Assembly: GCA_028554795.2 (NCBI GenBank)
Contig: CM068828.1
Location: forward strand, 18,178,436-18,242,435
Origin: Sinohyriopsis cumingii
Lineage: Eukaryota; Mollusca; Bivalvia; Unionida; Unionidae
Reading direction: 5' to 3'
DNA: 64,000 nucleotides
The notes under the pieces were generated by a model. It did no database searches. It saw nothing but the letters and a program-made list of their open reading frames with translations, and was not told the origin of the DNA. The translations under genes and the position numbers were made by a program. Positions 31,537 to 44,079 of the stretch are shown here, piece after piece (the stretch's first letter is position 1; each line of letters opens with the position of its first letter).

Positions 31537-31930
31537 AGATTCTTCTCGGATTATTGTGTTTATTGATCTCATCCAGATTACGTTCATTGCCATGATGAAA
31601 AACAAAACTTGTGGATTATTACGGTGGAGTTTGATGTTTCAAAAATACGATAATGACATCAGGCACATCAAGCAAAACAATATAAAAGCATATGCACGTT
31701 CTTGTGTCAAGAAATATTGTATTGTTTCATGTATATTTTGTATTATTCATAAGATGATTTTATCTTATGGGATTTATCACATATATATTTGATTAATAGT
31801 TAAAAGAAAGCTTTAATGCAAAACGTTTCTTTTTCGTTAGGAGGGGAGGTGTTATGTATATGTAATTTGCATTGCTTGTTAGCTTTCTTATTTCATTGTA
31901 TGCTATTGATAATGTAACATTAAGTACAAA

Positions 31931-32755
31931 AATGGTAAAAGGAATAAGCACTAGGCATATTCTTACAATTATCTTAGACATATTCAATTAGATGTATATA
32001 CAAGTCTCTTGATCACAGCGGAGACAAAATGGTTGGACTACAATGTGAAAATCCTGTGTAATGTCAAAATCGACACTGACCACATGATACTGTACCGGAA
32101 GCCACAGAGTACCAGTACAAGCAGACAAACCTGTCAAATATCAGACACATAGGATGGTCAGGGAGAGCCTAAGTCGTACACAAAGAACAAAAGAAAGAAT
32201 CAAGGTACGGCGATCCGGCCAAAGAAGTTAGAAAGCTCTGGAAACCATATACAGTGATCGCTTCAGTCGATGTTGCAGCATGTTATGCAATGCAAGACAT
32301 ATAAGGAGACCTGAATACGCTAGATTCAAGTTTATTTGCAAATATTGGAAAAAGTGTCCGGAATGTAAAATTCTTAAATGAGCAATCATTTTTAATCATT
32401 TTTAGTTCACAAAATACACTACCAATGTAAATTTAAAACCATTCATATTTCACACATCGTACATTTTATCCTAATTTGTTTGAAAAAAAAATGCATTGTT
32501 TTATCTTTCCATCTACCTAATAGATAAATCCTGGGCGAGCTCGATCTGGTATCTCGGCTGTAAAAGCAGTATGATAGAGTATGGGTGGATAATGTAAATT
32601 ATGAAAGGTGTTTCTTTTTCCGCTGATCCTTTTTTACGTCACCCGATATAAGTACAAACATCTCTTTTTTAAAGTTCAGCTGGTGTAAGCAATATGTTGA
32701 AATTGCCATTAGTGCATCTTTTAGCATGATTAGATCACTGAGTACTTTTTGGAAA
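31931..32755. other. Intergenic DNA, nothing recognised
   Basis: About 0.8 kb between the retroelement fossil and the LINE. A patch at 32,030-32,300 is less AT-rich but shows no recognisable ORF. Confidence 0.4.
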
Positions 32756-32759
32756 CTAT

Positions 32760-35323
32760 TTGGAGCAAAGGTCAGTCCATTTTTCCTGCCTATACCGCTC
32801 TCCTCCTAGTAGAAAAAACAAGCTGGCTGACTCTCTCTTTTTGGATCAGTTTCCGAATCTCCTGGACTATGGAAATTCGATAGGTGGCAACCTCATTATT
32901 CTTATTTCAACTTTCACTTTGACTGTCCCGGAAACTCAAATACATCAAAACTCGTAGATTCCATTAATGTTTTCAACCTCAAACAATCAGTTAACCAACT
33001 CACCCATAAACATGGTCACATTTTAGACTGGATTCTTCATAGACCTGATGATAACATTCTACGGTCCTCCCTGGTATCCCATGACCTTACATCAGATCAC
33101 CTCTGCATTATATGCCATCTTGATGTATCAATCCCTAACCCTCCACCTTTGTCTGCTATTAAGAGAAATCTCCGTATGATACATAGAACCAAACTAATGC
33201 ACGACATCCAAGCTAGCCTAACAACTTGCATACCTCCTACCGCAGAACAACTTGATAACTGCCTGCGTTCATTGCTTGACAAACATGCCCCAGCTACCAA
33301 GTGCAGAGTATCAATTCAAAAGTGTCCTCCATGGTATAGCAGTGTTGGGGACCAGCTTCGCTCTGCTAAAAGAGACCGCCTTAAAGCTGAAAGGCTTTGG
33401 CTTTGCACCAGACTCACTATTCATAAGCAAATCTATGAAGCCGCTAAGAAGAATATCACAAATATAGTCCATGCAGCGAAATCAGCCCACTATACTACTA
33501 AGATCATGGAAAGTTCCAGCCGCAAAGAGCTCTTCGAGATTACTAACAAGCTAATGTCAAGGAACAAATCTACACCACTTCCAATTACCTTCTCTCCAGT
33601 CGACCTTCCGGACATGTTTGCAAATTTCTTCCGTGACAAAGTACAAACCATTAGAGATAAGCTTGACACCACAATTTCAATTGACTCGTCGTCACCATAC
33701 AGTTGGGATGCAGAATTTGAGCGGCAACCATGAGCAGCATTTGAACCTGTTTCTATGGATTTTGTACGTACAATCCTGATGAAGAGTGCAGCAAAGTCAT
33801 GTGAACTTGATCATATTCCAACATCACTGCTGCTTGAGTGCTTAGATCCAGTATTGCCTTCACTAACTGATGTTATTAATACCTCTCTCTCATCCGGGGA
33901 ATTCCCCTCATTTTTCAAAACTGCCATTGTAAAGCCTCTGCTGAAGAAACCAACACTAGACCATAACGATTTAAAGAACTACCGCCCAGCTTCTAATCTC
34001 CCATTCATATCAAAAATCTTAGAAAAGGTTGTTCTATCCCAGCTTGTATCTCATCTAAATACAAACAGTCTTTTTAGTAATGTACAATCTGCATATCGCC
34101 CTTGCCACAGTACTGAAACTCCTCTTCTAAAGGTAGTTAATGACATTCTCTCTGCGTTGGATAGCGGAAAGATTACAGTTCTCACCCTCCTTGATTTGTC
34201 TGCAGCATTTGACACAATAGACCATGATATATTACTTCACCGTCTCCAACATGTATTTGGCATTCATGATACAGCCTTACTGTGGTTCAAGTCCTACTTG
34301 GTCAACAGGACACAAATTGTATCTGGAAATGGAAAACACTCCAGCCCAATTGATTTATGTTGTGGTGTTCCACAGGGGTCTGTTCTTGGACCTGTTCTCT
34401 TCCTTCTGTACACTCAGTCGCTCTCAAGTGTCATAGATCATCATCCAGTGTCTCACCATCACCAATTGTATGCTGATGACACCCAAATATACAAATCTAG
34501 CCACCCAAATGAAGTTGATACTACCATCCAAGGTGTAGAGAGGTGCATTTCTGATGTGAAATCATGGATGACATGTAACAAGCTGCACATGAATGATAAT
34601 AAAACTGAGGCCATTCTGATCACAACACAAAGACTTTCTCATTCACATCCTTTATCTCAAGCAATAAATATCAGCAACACCAACATTAGATTCACACAAT
34701 CAGTACGAAACCTAGGTGTTACTCTGGACAGTACTCTCACATTGCACCAACATGTCATGAACATATGCAAGGCAGCATATCTTGAGCTGCGACGCATCAG
34801 CTCAATTCGTAAATATCTTTCAGTTGATGCCACTAAAAAGCTTGTGTGTTCATTAGTACTTTCAAGACTGGACTACTGTAACTCAATTCTGTCTGGTTCA
34901 TCTCAATATCTACTCCAGAAACTTCAAAAAGTTCAGAACAGAGCTGCTCGGATCATACTTAGAGTACCACGATCAGAGCACACCTCCCCGCTGCTCTGTA
35001 CCCTACACTGGCTATCCATTTGATCCAGAATCAAACACAAAATTTGTTCTCTGTGCTACGTTTCACTGTCGGACTCTAGTCCAACATACCTATCCGACCT
35101 CACTGATGTGTACACACCAGCAAGATACTTACGCTCCGCTTCTGACAATCTTATACTCATTATTCCTACTATGAAAACAAAGTCATATGGACAGCGTTCT
35201 TTTGCATACCAGGGCCCAGAAACGTGGAATGAATTGCCTACTGAACTTAGACACAAAGACACAGTGATCACATTCAAGAGGGCTCTCAAAACTTACTTAT
35301 TTCGACTGCAAGAACAAACTTAA
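32760..35323 (+). pseudogene. LINE endonuclease/reverse transcriptase ORF2
   Basis: One frame runs from about 33,149 to 35,323 with only two in-frame TGA stops (33,731-33,733 and 35,021-35,023). The endonuclease part upstream is disturbed by a small deletion near 32,905-32,915, at the GDF catalytic block. Reverse-transcriptase motifs are clear: AIVKPLLKKPTLDHNDLKNY (34.0 kb), LDLSAAFDTIDH (34.2 kb), GVPQGSVLGPVLF (34.4 kb) and the catalytic LYADDTQIY (34.47 kb). The C-terminal HWLSI...YLSDLTDVYTP and RSFAYQGPETWNELPTELRH thumb-like region is present. The protein would nick DNA and reverse-transcribe its own RNA. With so few defects it is a fairly young copy. Confidence 0.88.
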
Positions 35324-35542
35324 AGACCTAATAATGTTTCCTACCTTAAATATTTTCAGCATGTTTTTTAATGTTTTCTAATTTCATGGTGTTTGTTTTT
35401 GTAATCATATCATTATATGTTTTTTTATCTTACAGGTGTTGTCTAATGTTGTAAAGCACTTAGAGCTTCTAAAGATTAGGCGCTATACAAAGTCCTCATT
35501 ATTATTATTATTGTTATTGTTATTATTATTATTATTATTATT
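32760..35542 (+). mobile_element. CR1/L2-like LINE, 5'-truncated, near-complete ORF2
   Basis: It begins within the endonuclease domain (SVHFSCLYRSPPSRKNK at about 32,770) and runs through reverse transcriptase to a 3' UTR. The tail reads GTAAAGCACTTAGAGCTTCT ... GGCGCTATACAAAG followed by (ATT)n at 35,498-35,542. That tail, with a stem-like AAAGCRCTT...GGCGCTATA block and a short microsatellite end, is typical of CR1/L2-clade elements. A second, more decayed copy on the minus strand is at 54,671-55,880. Confidence 0.85.
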
Positions 35543-37596
35543 TCGGAATTGGTTTGTTGAATGATCTATGACGATTGTATTGTATCTTCTTTCATAAATT
35601 CTTTAAGCTTTAACTATTTCTCTCAACGATGGTATCTTGATAGTAAGAATAGATTAGACTACCTAGATAATGCCGATAATAATAATGATAATAATAATAC
35701 AAATAATAATAATGATTATAATAATAACATATATTGACCTTTTTTAATTATATTCTGTACGAAAATTGTATGGCAAACAATACTGCATGTACTTTCAGAG
35801 TAACACTATCATTTATGAAGTGAGCGCACTTTCTGGATACAATTTTAATAAAATTCAACTGATTTTTAATTTTCATATTTGAGATCAAAGTTACTTATCG
35901 AGTCACTTACGACCGAAACTGAATTATTATTACTATAACATTCGTTTATTTACACATTCACACAGTTATGTCCATTTTAACAAAACTTTTGAATTATTTA
36001 AACCGTGTTATTCGTCATTCTATTTGCTCATAATCTTTAAAGTTGATTATCTGCACGAATAGTCATTATGTAGGTATTATTTTTCTGCTCGGAGTTGTTC
36101 TTTCGTTTATATTGCTATCATTCTTATCAATAGAAAACAGACGTCTTCAGAGCATACATTTGCTGGCAATTCCTGTATAGAGTATCTTTCACTGTTTTGT
36201 TGGGAACTGGAGGAGAGCAGATGGTCTTCTCAATCGCAAGTTTTATCGCTTTTTAGAGACACCCACAATCATTGTTTCCCAGTCATTGAAAAGAAATGAA
36301 AAGTCTCCAGTCACATACCTTGACGAATTTTGATAAATTATTAATTCTATTTTAACAATTTTTGCGAATGTTTTTTTTTTTTTTTACAAAATATGGACAG
36401 TATACATGAAATAGGTAACCAGTGTTTGGAAAACTTTTACTTTTAAGGGACCAGCTGTTCCCTAACTTGTAGTCTATTTTCAGTTTGTTGTGTCTCTGGT
36501 AATGCTGAATCTTTTGTTCTCACCTTGAAGTTACTCGTTTTGTTCCTCCAAAATATTTTGATAAATTTGTTGAAGTATTAATTTTAAATAAATCCATCAA
36601 GCAGAGCTCAAGACAAGTAGGTTTGCTTCCTTGAAAAAGTAGTTCCTCGCGCTTGGTCACCATGAACCGGGGCGCAGACAGCTTGACCGAGATATAAAGA
36701 AAATCAACTCAGTGTTAGAAACTCAGATTTCTCTGTCGCATTGATGAAAAAGCATGACGTCATAATACAAAATGACAAACTAAAACGTCGAATAGAATTT
36801 TTCATATGTATCGTTTTAGGATGGGAAAATACCAACGGTAAGAACTATGCATCAGACACGAGACTTCGAAAGTTTGATTCAGAGGGTGAATGTTTCTATC
36901 GTACACTGAAGCATAATGAAGGATTCTTGTTCTCAGATTTCTACGCGCAAAAGCAACGTCGAAGTAAAAATGGTAGATTGCGAATACTGATATAAATATA
37001 TGAAAATATTTCAAAATAGCAACTTTATATAAAAACTCATTTAACATCATATATTATAAAATAACATTATACTATAACAAAAAAACAAAAACAAATCACC
37101 AACAAAATAAAACAAAATATGAAACAAAACATAGAATTTGTATAGTCATTTCCATGTATCTGATACACATGATTTAGACCTGCTATACGGAAGTCTCAAA
37201 ACAAGATATTGTTGAAACTGTTGTAAATATTATGGTGAAGAAACTCAGATGTTAAATAAAATTATGTTTTTATTTCAGTTTGATTTATCAGACTTCCTTA
37301 AGGACATAGCGACGATCTATGTACACATGCATTGCAATGGGCATCATAAGGATACACATGTATTTCAACTTCAATTTTCTTATTCCAAGTGAAGAAATGA
37401 AAACTTTATATTCACCATTCAAGTATATGTTCACTCTCAGAAACGAAAGTGATATAAAACAGCACATGAGAGAGGAGCATCTTTTTTGAGATGCAAGCAA
37501 GTGTTCACTTTCACCGGCTGGATAGATTGTCTCACTATTTTTAAACAAAGAATTATCCCCGAGTTAAGTAACTTCTATTGATTAATTTTTCATAAC
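35543..37596. other. AT-rich intergenic DNA, nothing recognised
   Basis: About 2 kb with short AAT repeats (35,670-35,730) and a poly-T run near 36,370. No coding sequence with recognisable character. Confidence 0.45.
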
Positions 37597-40050
37597 TTGC
37601 AAAATAGTAATGCAAGAATGGGATATATAGGTTTATGTTACCGATCTGGGTTCACTGCCTCAATTTCCCATAAGTTTATATCCGCGGAAGATGCAAATGT
37701 GTCGGCAGTTGAGTCGCGACCGCCGTTTCGGAGTTTGCTCGAAGGGAACACGCGCCCGAATATCTCCCTGGACGCCTATCACGGGAACAAAGGGTCGTCG
37801 GGTTTATCCGCAGAAAAACATTTACTGCAGTATTACCGGGCTCACATCAGTTATCTGTGTCAGTTCTGAATCCGCGGTAGAGCCCGGTTCTGTTTCTGGA
37901 ATTCGGTTTTGGTAATTGATTTATCATCGATTGCCACCGGGTACAGTTTGTCAATTGTGCTGAGATTGCCTTGTGCTGCCTCGAAAATTTCTGTATAAAA
38001 ACGAATTCGTTTGTGCAACGGTGAATATTTTCAAGCGCCGCTAACTGCATCAGTTGTTATTGATGTAACAAATACTAATGTGTTTATGATAATTGCCGTA
38101 TTCACGAGTCCGTCCAAACCAAGGTCAACAGTTGTCTCGTAGGCTTTTCCCACAGTCCGCATCTAAGACAACACACACAGTTTTATAGTTCGCGTGTACA
38201 AGGGTTTTCTACATCGCAGCTTTTGTACCGCTTTATTTATTTTTTCACTTCAGAAGTATTGAGGATTCATCATAGTTGTTGTGCATGAGGTCACCGCGAA
38301 GTATAATTGCTCTACAGTTAGGCTTTGTCCAGATGCATTGAAACGGAAGCAATACACACACGCGCTTCCAATGAATACTTTTTTTTAAATTGTTACGTCG
38401 GTGATGCAAAGATAGAAATATAAATTTTGCAGGGGAATATTTATGTCTTATTGTTTGTACGTAATTAGGTTTACCTAGGAGTACACTGATTACGGCAAGA
38501 ATTGTTCTTGTTTTTGTCAAAAAACTGTTACACAGACAATACGTCTCTGATGAATATCAGTTCTTTGGCATGTCAGGTTGCCGTTGGTAACTCGATGCAA
38601 TTGAAGGATAATTTTATCGCGGTGGATTAGTCGGTGAATTTCACGTGATCATTGTAGAAACAATACTTTGATGTTTTCACCCCCGACAGTGTAGAGCCGG
38701 AATCTCAAACTCAAACCACCCCGAGGGCCGCATGAGGGCATTTTCGATGGCCCAAGGGCCGCACCATCTTTTTTATCTCTCATGACACCTTGTAACGCCA
38801 ATGATTTTGCGGGCCACAGGATATGGCTTGGCGGGCCGCATGCGTCCCGCGGGCCGCGTGATTTAAACCCCAGGTGTAGAGAGTGACCGGGCGTATTCGC
38901 GTGCTAATTTAATCATTTAATAGCCTTGAGTTGATATTGGCACATCAGGATGAGTCAAACGGTCGATTTCTGTTTGATCCTCATCCAAAATAAATTTGAT
39001 TTAATACGATGGATTATTAACACTGTGTTCACGCAGATATTAGTCTACGAGAGGCACAAAATTACATCGATGAAGGAATGCTATCCCAGCTGAATCAATT
39101 GATATAGCTAATGCCAGTCGCATCATGCCCGGAACAAATTCTGCAAGCGCCACGTCCGCTATGCATACTTAGTTAGCGGCCATTAAATACAAATACGAAA
39201 GATGGTTCTTATCACTTTATCCACAACATTTCATTCAAACTGGTTGATATTAAACGAGAATGCAACCGAAAAAGGTTCATATGACGTGTCATCGGGATCT
39301 GACTTATGTAATGAATCCCTAGAATTTAATATTTTAATTTTCGCATCAGGATTTTCCAAGGACTGTCTTTGTTCTACTAATTTGACAGCAGTAGCGCACA
39401 CGATATAGATATGTATTTATATATCCGGATGTATAAGCAAGAAGTCTAAAGTTAAGCCTCATATGAAAACCTAATTATGTATACAGTAAATAGTCCAAAG
39501 TCTACTTCTGTAAATTCACCCATTGCTTTGCTGCAGCATCAGAATAGTCTATGGGCTGTTGTAACCGTAGAAATCTATTTTCATTCATAATGTCAACGCT
39601 CATTCATCGCCCGATCGTTATAGCTTCCATTTCATACTTGTATCAAAGTAGACTTTGATAAAAGCAACCGACACCGCAATGGCACCTAATCCTTGGTTCT
39701 GTGTGACTGCAGTCAGGTTTTTCGCTACATCGCCCTCGTGGCTTCAGAACATCGTTAATGTCCATGTGGGTGTTCGCGCGTAACAAATTTTGTCATGCAA
39801 TTTCACAAGTTCGCCTAGGTCAACACCAACATCAAATCGATTGCTTAACTCAGCCAAATCCGCTTTGGTGGTAAACCTGGCAAAATCCATATCGGTGCGA
39901 CCATACATGTTAACTGGTCATAAACGGCGGAGGTAGTTTGATTTCGGACTTCCTGACCCGTGAAGAAATTTTAATATGCAAATGCGCTGCTGTTGATTAT
40001 ACTGCCACACGGTCGGAGGAAGTCCTAATAACGTAAATAAATCTGCCTTT
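37597..40050. pseudogene. Degenerate CpG-richer coding-like block, possibly virus-derived
   Basis: This block has more CpG and GC than its surroundings. On the plus strand 37,597-37,869 is an open stretch (HKFISAEDANVSAVESRPPF...). On the minus strand between 38.5 and 40.0 kb are several protein-like segments. One reads MYGRTDMDFARFTTKADLAE then LSNRFDVGVDLGELVKLHDK. Another reads DVALAEFVPGMMRLALAISI. A third, MNENRFLRLQQPIDYSDAAA, resembles the fibre motif of the first virus fossil (MNGNKIVVLRDPTSPEDAVT). This hints at a second, older virus-like fossil with several breaks. The identification is tentative. Confidence 0.35.
38697..38873. mobile_element. hAT-type MITE (177 bp) with 8-bp target duplication
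   Basis: It is flanked by perfect 8-bp direct repeats GTGTAGAG (38,689-38,696 and 38,874-38,881). Imperfect terminal inverted repeats (CCGGAATCTCAAACTC against CTGGGGTTTAAATCAC) and several GGGCCGC blocks inside are typical of short hAT MITEs with 'gggccgc' interiors. It is inserted in the degenerate coding-like block. Confidence 0.75.
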
Positions 40051-40181
40051 GCTGCATCTCTTTATATCCTCAGTCCACGGTCTCTCATCTTTTCAGGTTG
40101 GGAAATGTAACATTTTTTCAAAGTGTATTTATCAGTTAGGTGTATGCATATGTGTGTTTTTGTTTGATTGTGCCTGTGATT

Positions 40182-40228
40182 GCGCGCGCGCGCGAGAGAG
40201 AGAGTGAGAGAGAGAGAGAGAGAGAGAA
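40182..40228. repeat. (GC)n-(GA)n compound microsatellite
   Basis: GCGCGCGCGCGC followed by GA repeats. Confidence 0.93.
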
Positions 40229-41358
40229 GTTTTGTCTTTTTGGACTCTAAAGCATTCCCTATCACATATTGAATGATATAACCCAAGTGAAAGCTTTGTT
40301 TGAGAAATTAATACATGTTATAAAAGAATTTCCCCTTATAATCATCTCCTCTGTGTTAACTGCGCAGGGAAGGCTATTGGTTAACACTTGTAGAAACTCC
40401 ATCTGTTTAGCACATGACATAGCTGCGAATATTTTCGGATGAGTAGAAATTCCTATTCAATAAATCAACGCTTTTGACAGCGTATACACCTTAATTAAAC
40501 GTATACTCAATGAGAAAATCTCCACAAATCTAGGCAAACAATGCAGTTGACAAAACGAAAAATTTAAATGCAGAGCCTCAACATAATTCAAATGGACCTA
40601 ACTTAGGCGGTGGTACCATTTTTTGAGAAATCGACTGGTCATTTATGGCTCCCAACACAAAATTCATATCAAGGGATATAACTCATTCATGGGTCGGTCT
40701 TACCTAACAAAGTTAAAGTCCTTTAGATTTCAATAGCACGTTAATTCGTGAATTGAAATAGAAAAGTGACAGATTGCAGAAACAATTAAATAATTCTACA
40801 CTAAATATATAAAAAGCTAAACAATGCCACTTGTGTAAAGACTGCTTGTAACATTTGAAGATATTCAGGTTGATTCTTTGTAAAAATTATAGCGTTTATA
40901 CTGAACCGATACAAATTTAACCCTTCTTTGACAGTGTTCATTTCCGATAGTCAATGGCTGTTTTGAATATGTTACTCTCTCACGGCTGCATAAAAAATCT
41001 GCGGATCTTGTGCATGAAAGCAGTTCATTATTATTATAACAAAGATACATAAATGCCTTAACCAAGATGAATATTCATTCGAGGTCGAAGAAAGCACGTT
41101 TGATTTCGTGCGCTACTATAAGTATGAAAGACAGTGCCCAAGCAAATCCAACCCATTTTCAAGGCCCACTAAGAAAATAACGTGAACCAAATTACAGATT
41201 TAGATCGGTGTGACTTTTTAAACTCTATACGCATGCTTAAAATAGAGAGGAAGAAGGGGAGAAATTGCAAAACTGTCCAATGATACTATTAGATTCACTT
41301 ATATGAATTAAGAACAATTACACTTTTTACGCGTATGTTACAGTTTGCTCTTCAAGTG

Positions 41359-41678
41359 TTAACCGCTCCGGTGGCCTAGTGGTTAGAGCGTCAACCTCGG
41401 ATGCGGGAGGTCGTGGGTTCGATATCAAAGTCATATCAAAGACTTACAAAAACGGTACTAACAGCTGCCTCGCTTGGCGCTCAGCATTAAGAGGTTAGTG
41501 TTAGGACTGGTCGGCCCGGTGTCAGGATAATGTGACTGGGTGGGACATCATGCTACATGTCTGCGGCATGATGCCCCAGTGCTAGACATCACTATAAACT
41601 GCCACATTGCAGACATCGTAGCGATATGACTGAAAAATTGTTAAAGCTACGTTAAAAAATCCAAATCACATCACATCA
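41359..41678 (+). mobile_element. tRNA-headed SINE (mollusc type) with 9-bp target duplication
   Basis: Perfect 9-bp direct repeats CTTCAAGTG flank it (41,350-41,358 and 41,679-41,687). The head is tRNA-like: GTGGCCTAGTGGTTAGAG (box A) and GGGTTCGAT (box B) 35-40 bp later. The body contains CTGCCTCGCTTGGCGCTCAG, ATAATGTGACTGGGTGGGAC and ATGACTGAAAAATTGTT, a combination I remember from widespread mollusc SINEs with a conserved central domain. It ends in a CACATCACATCA tail. Pol III transcription is expected from the head. Confidence 0.85.
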
Positions 41679-42624
41679 CTTCAAGTGCGACAGATACCTT
41701 GATGCTATTTATATATCTCCATAACAAATTACATCGAAAAGAACATAGTCCAGTTTTGCTTCTGTCGAATACTGCAAGGTGAAAGCATCTTCGGTCTCAT
41801 TAGACAGTGTTTTTGCTGAATGTTCATCGAAAGATGATAGATTGCAGACGAAATGAGAATAATTGTACACTAAAGGTACAAAAAATATAAATGTTGCTTG
41901 TTTTCAAAGACATGCTTGTAATGTCTGAGGAAGGTTTTACAAATATTCCTTCTTAGATCGCAAAGCTTTTATACTGAATCGGCACTATCCCAAACCATCC
42001 TCTATAGTGTTCATTTAGACAGTCAATGACTATTTTAAAAATGTACCCATATAAAGCGGCTCAAACAAACGATCATATGCATAATTCGGTTCATATTATT
42101 TTAAGGAACTGTTGTACCACTCGTTATCCTTAAGCCATCTTGATGCATAGATCATTCCTTTTGCACCAGGCATATATACACATGGAAATCACGGTGATTG
42201 TTCATTTGAAACTAAAATGTTAATGTCACTGAAATGTGTTAAATATACAAGCCAATCCATTTTCAAGCCTATAGCAACGTAACTGTAAATTACATTACAG
42301 CTTTGTTTATTTAAAAATGTATAAATACAACGCTCATTCTTATAAAGTCGGCACACAGCGGTGTCAAAATACAAACTTTCAGGTTGAGCTTCTTTGATAG
42401 AAGTGCAGTGTTATTTTTACAGCAGTTTGTTTCTTACAGACTTGACTTTTTTTAAAATTAAAAATAGGTCTTCTTTGTCCAAACAGAAAGACGTGTTATT
42501 ATTAATATTAGTCGTTGATCTTGTTCTTCATGTAGTTAAATGTTGTTTTTGTTTTTACAAAATGGAAAGCTAAATTATATTTTCAAGACATAATTACTTT
42601 TGTGTGTGCATATGTCTGTGTGAA

Positions 42625-42642
42625 GCAGAGAGAGAGAGAGAG
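42625..42642. repeat. (GA)n microsatellite
   Basis: Short GA run, counterpart of the one at 40,195-40,228 in the duplicated segment. Confidence 0.85.
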
Positions 42643-44079
42643 ATCCTACCTGAAATTTAAAGAATGCAAACTTTCAGTATCAGTTATTGAAATATATAAT
42701 CGGATGCACAAATATTATATCCATCCATGAGAAGAGCATTTCTGTCCCAAAAGATTTTCCTCACTATGATTGACTGCTCACATCACAGAGAAGGCTAATA
42801 ATAATATTTGTCAAATTCCATTTGTACGTACACGGGGTAATTACGAAGATTTCAGAATAAGTTGAAATTCCTGTTCTGACACGTTTTGAACTAAATGTGA
42901 AAATCTCCACAAATCTACACATGCAATCCAGTTGACAAGACGAATAAAGTCAAAAGCATTGCTATTACACAATGCAAATGTACGGATCATGTACTGTTAT
43001 AACATTTCTTGAGAAATCGTGTTGCAATTTATTACGAGTTTATGGTCTTAAAGTAAGCAGTAGAATGAGTGAGAAGCAACACGCTTTTGTAAAATTCAAC
43101 ACATAATTTATTTCCTTAAATACAAAGTGAAAATGTAAAAAGAACTTAAGGTATTGCGACTTAAATCACAAATAATCCCAGAGTTACTAACACGAAGCAA
43201 AGTGAATAAAGTTCTGAATAAACGTAAGTGGTATTCCAAATAAATTCCATAGCTGAAGTTGATGATGTGCGTGTAATGTTCAGTAGTTTCTAATGTACTA
43301 ACGTACCAATGGTCTGAATTGTAATGATGTGCCAACGGTCTGTTGTTGAATCACAGTAATATAATCTAAGGTCTCCTTGTTTGAATTCACCATAATTTCA
43401 AGTTAATATCTCTTTCCAAGAATATTATAGAACACTTTATATTAATAATTCATGAATCATTTGACTAAACAAATTCCATCCGAAATCAAACACTAAACAC
43501 GTCAAAATGATTCTTCCTCAAGATCTGATAGAAACTTTTCACAGTAAACACGATGAAGATTCCCTCTACTTGACCTAGGTGACAATTAACATTTTCTAAG
43601 AGAAACTGTTACTAAATGGAAACTTCTATTCGATGAGATTCGTTTACTAACATTATAATAAAGAATATGGTAAATATAATGTCCTTGACTCACACCAAGA
43701 TAAATATGTTTATTTCTATTGATAATGATCCTAATATTAAATTCACACATAGAGAAAATATTAACTATATATTGTTTACAGAATTTAAAGGAATGGACGG
43801 TTCTGGTCAAGTAGACAATGAACTTGATTTTGGACAAGGTAAGCTACAAAATATAATTTTACATAACCCTTAGTATATAGTGAATAACAAACCCTAACAA
43901 ACAATGCAAATTAAATATACATAACAAATGAGTAATTCTCCACACTAAAAAAATATAAAGGTACATACCTTCTGCACGTCTCCCTTTTATCTGATTAACT
44001 TAAAGTTCCTTAGGTTTCAACAAGAGTAGTGATAAGGGATACCGTAGGGACTATAGGGCATACCATTAAAAACACCTTT

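Larger units (their letters stand above)
27132..31930 (+). mobile_element. Ty3/Gypsy fossil, Gmr1-type order (gag-PR-IN-RT-RH)
   Basis: Both LTR starts are visible: at about 27,132 (tattacgtatatttaa) and at 31,850 (TGTTATGTATATG), the latter directly after the polypurine tract GGAGGGGAGG. They share the block TATGCTATTGATAATGTAAC. Parts in order: gag with a SCAN-like segment near 28.6-28.9 kb (ETFENAARTADEYSLAHKVY); a linker at about 29.3-29.6 kb; integrase zinc and core domains at about 29.7-30.24 kb (CHTCQTVE, SVQSDQSSIF); reverse transcriptase/RNase H at about 30.6-31.7 kb (LMNLIKSGLD, MAGYYRKVC, NYSTIDKECLALILALQH). Integrase ahead of reverse transcriptase is the known hallmark of the Gmr1 lineage. 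It is heavily broken, with more than twenty breaks, and old. A (TA)n tract sits inside the RNase H part and the 3' LTR is short. Confidence 0.75.
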
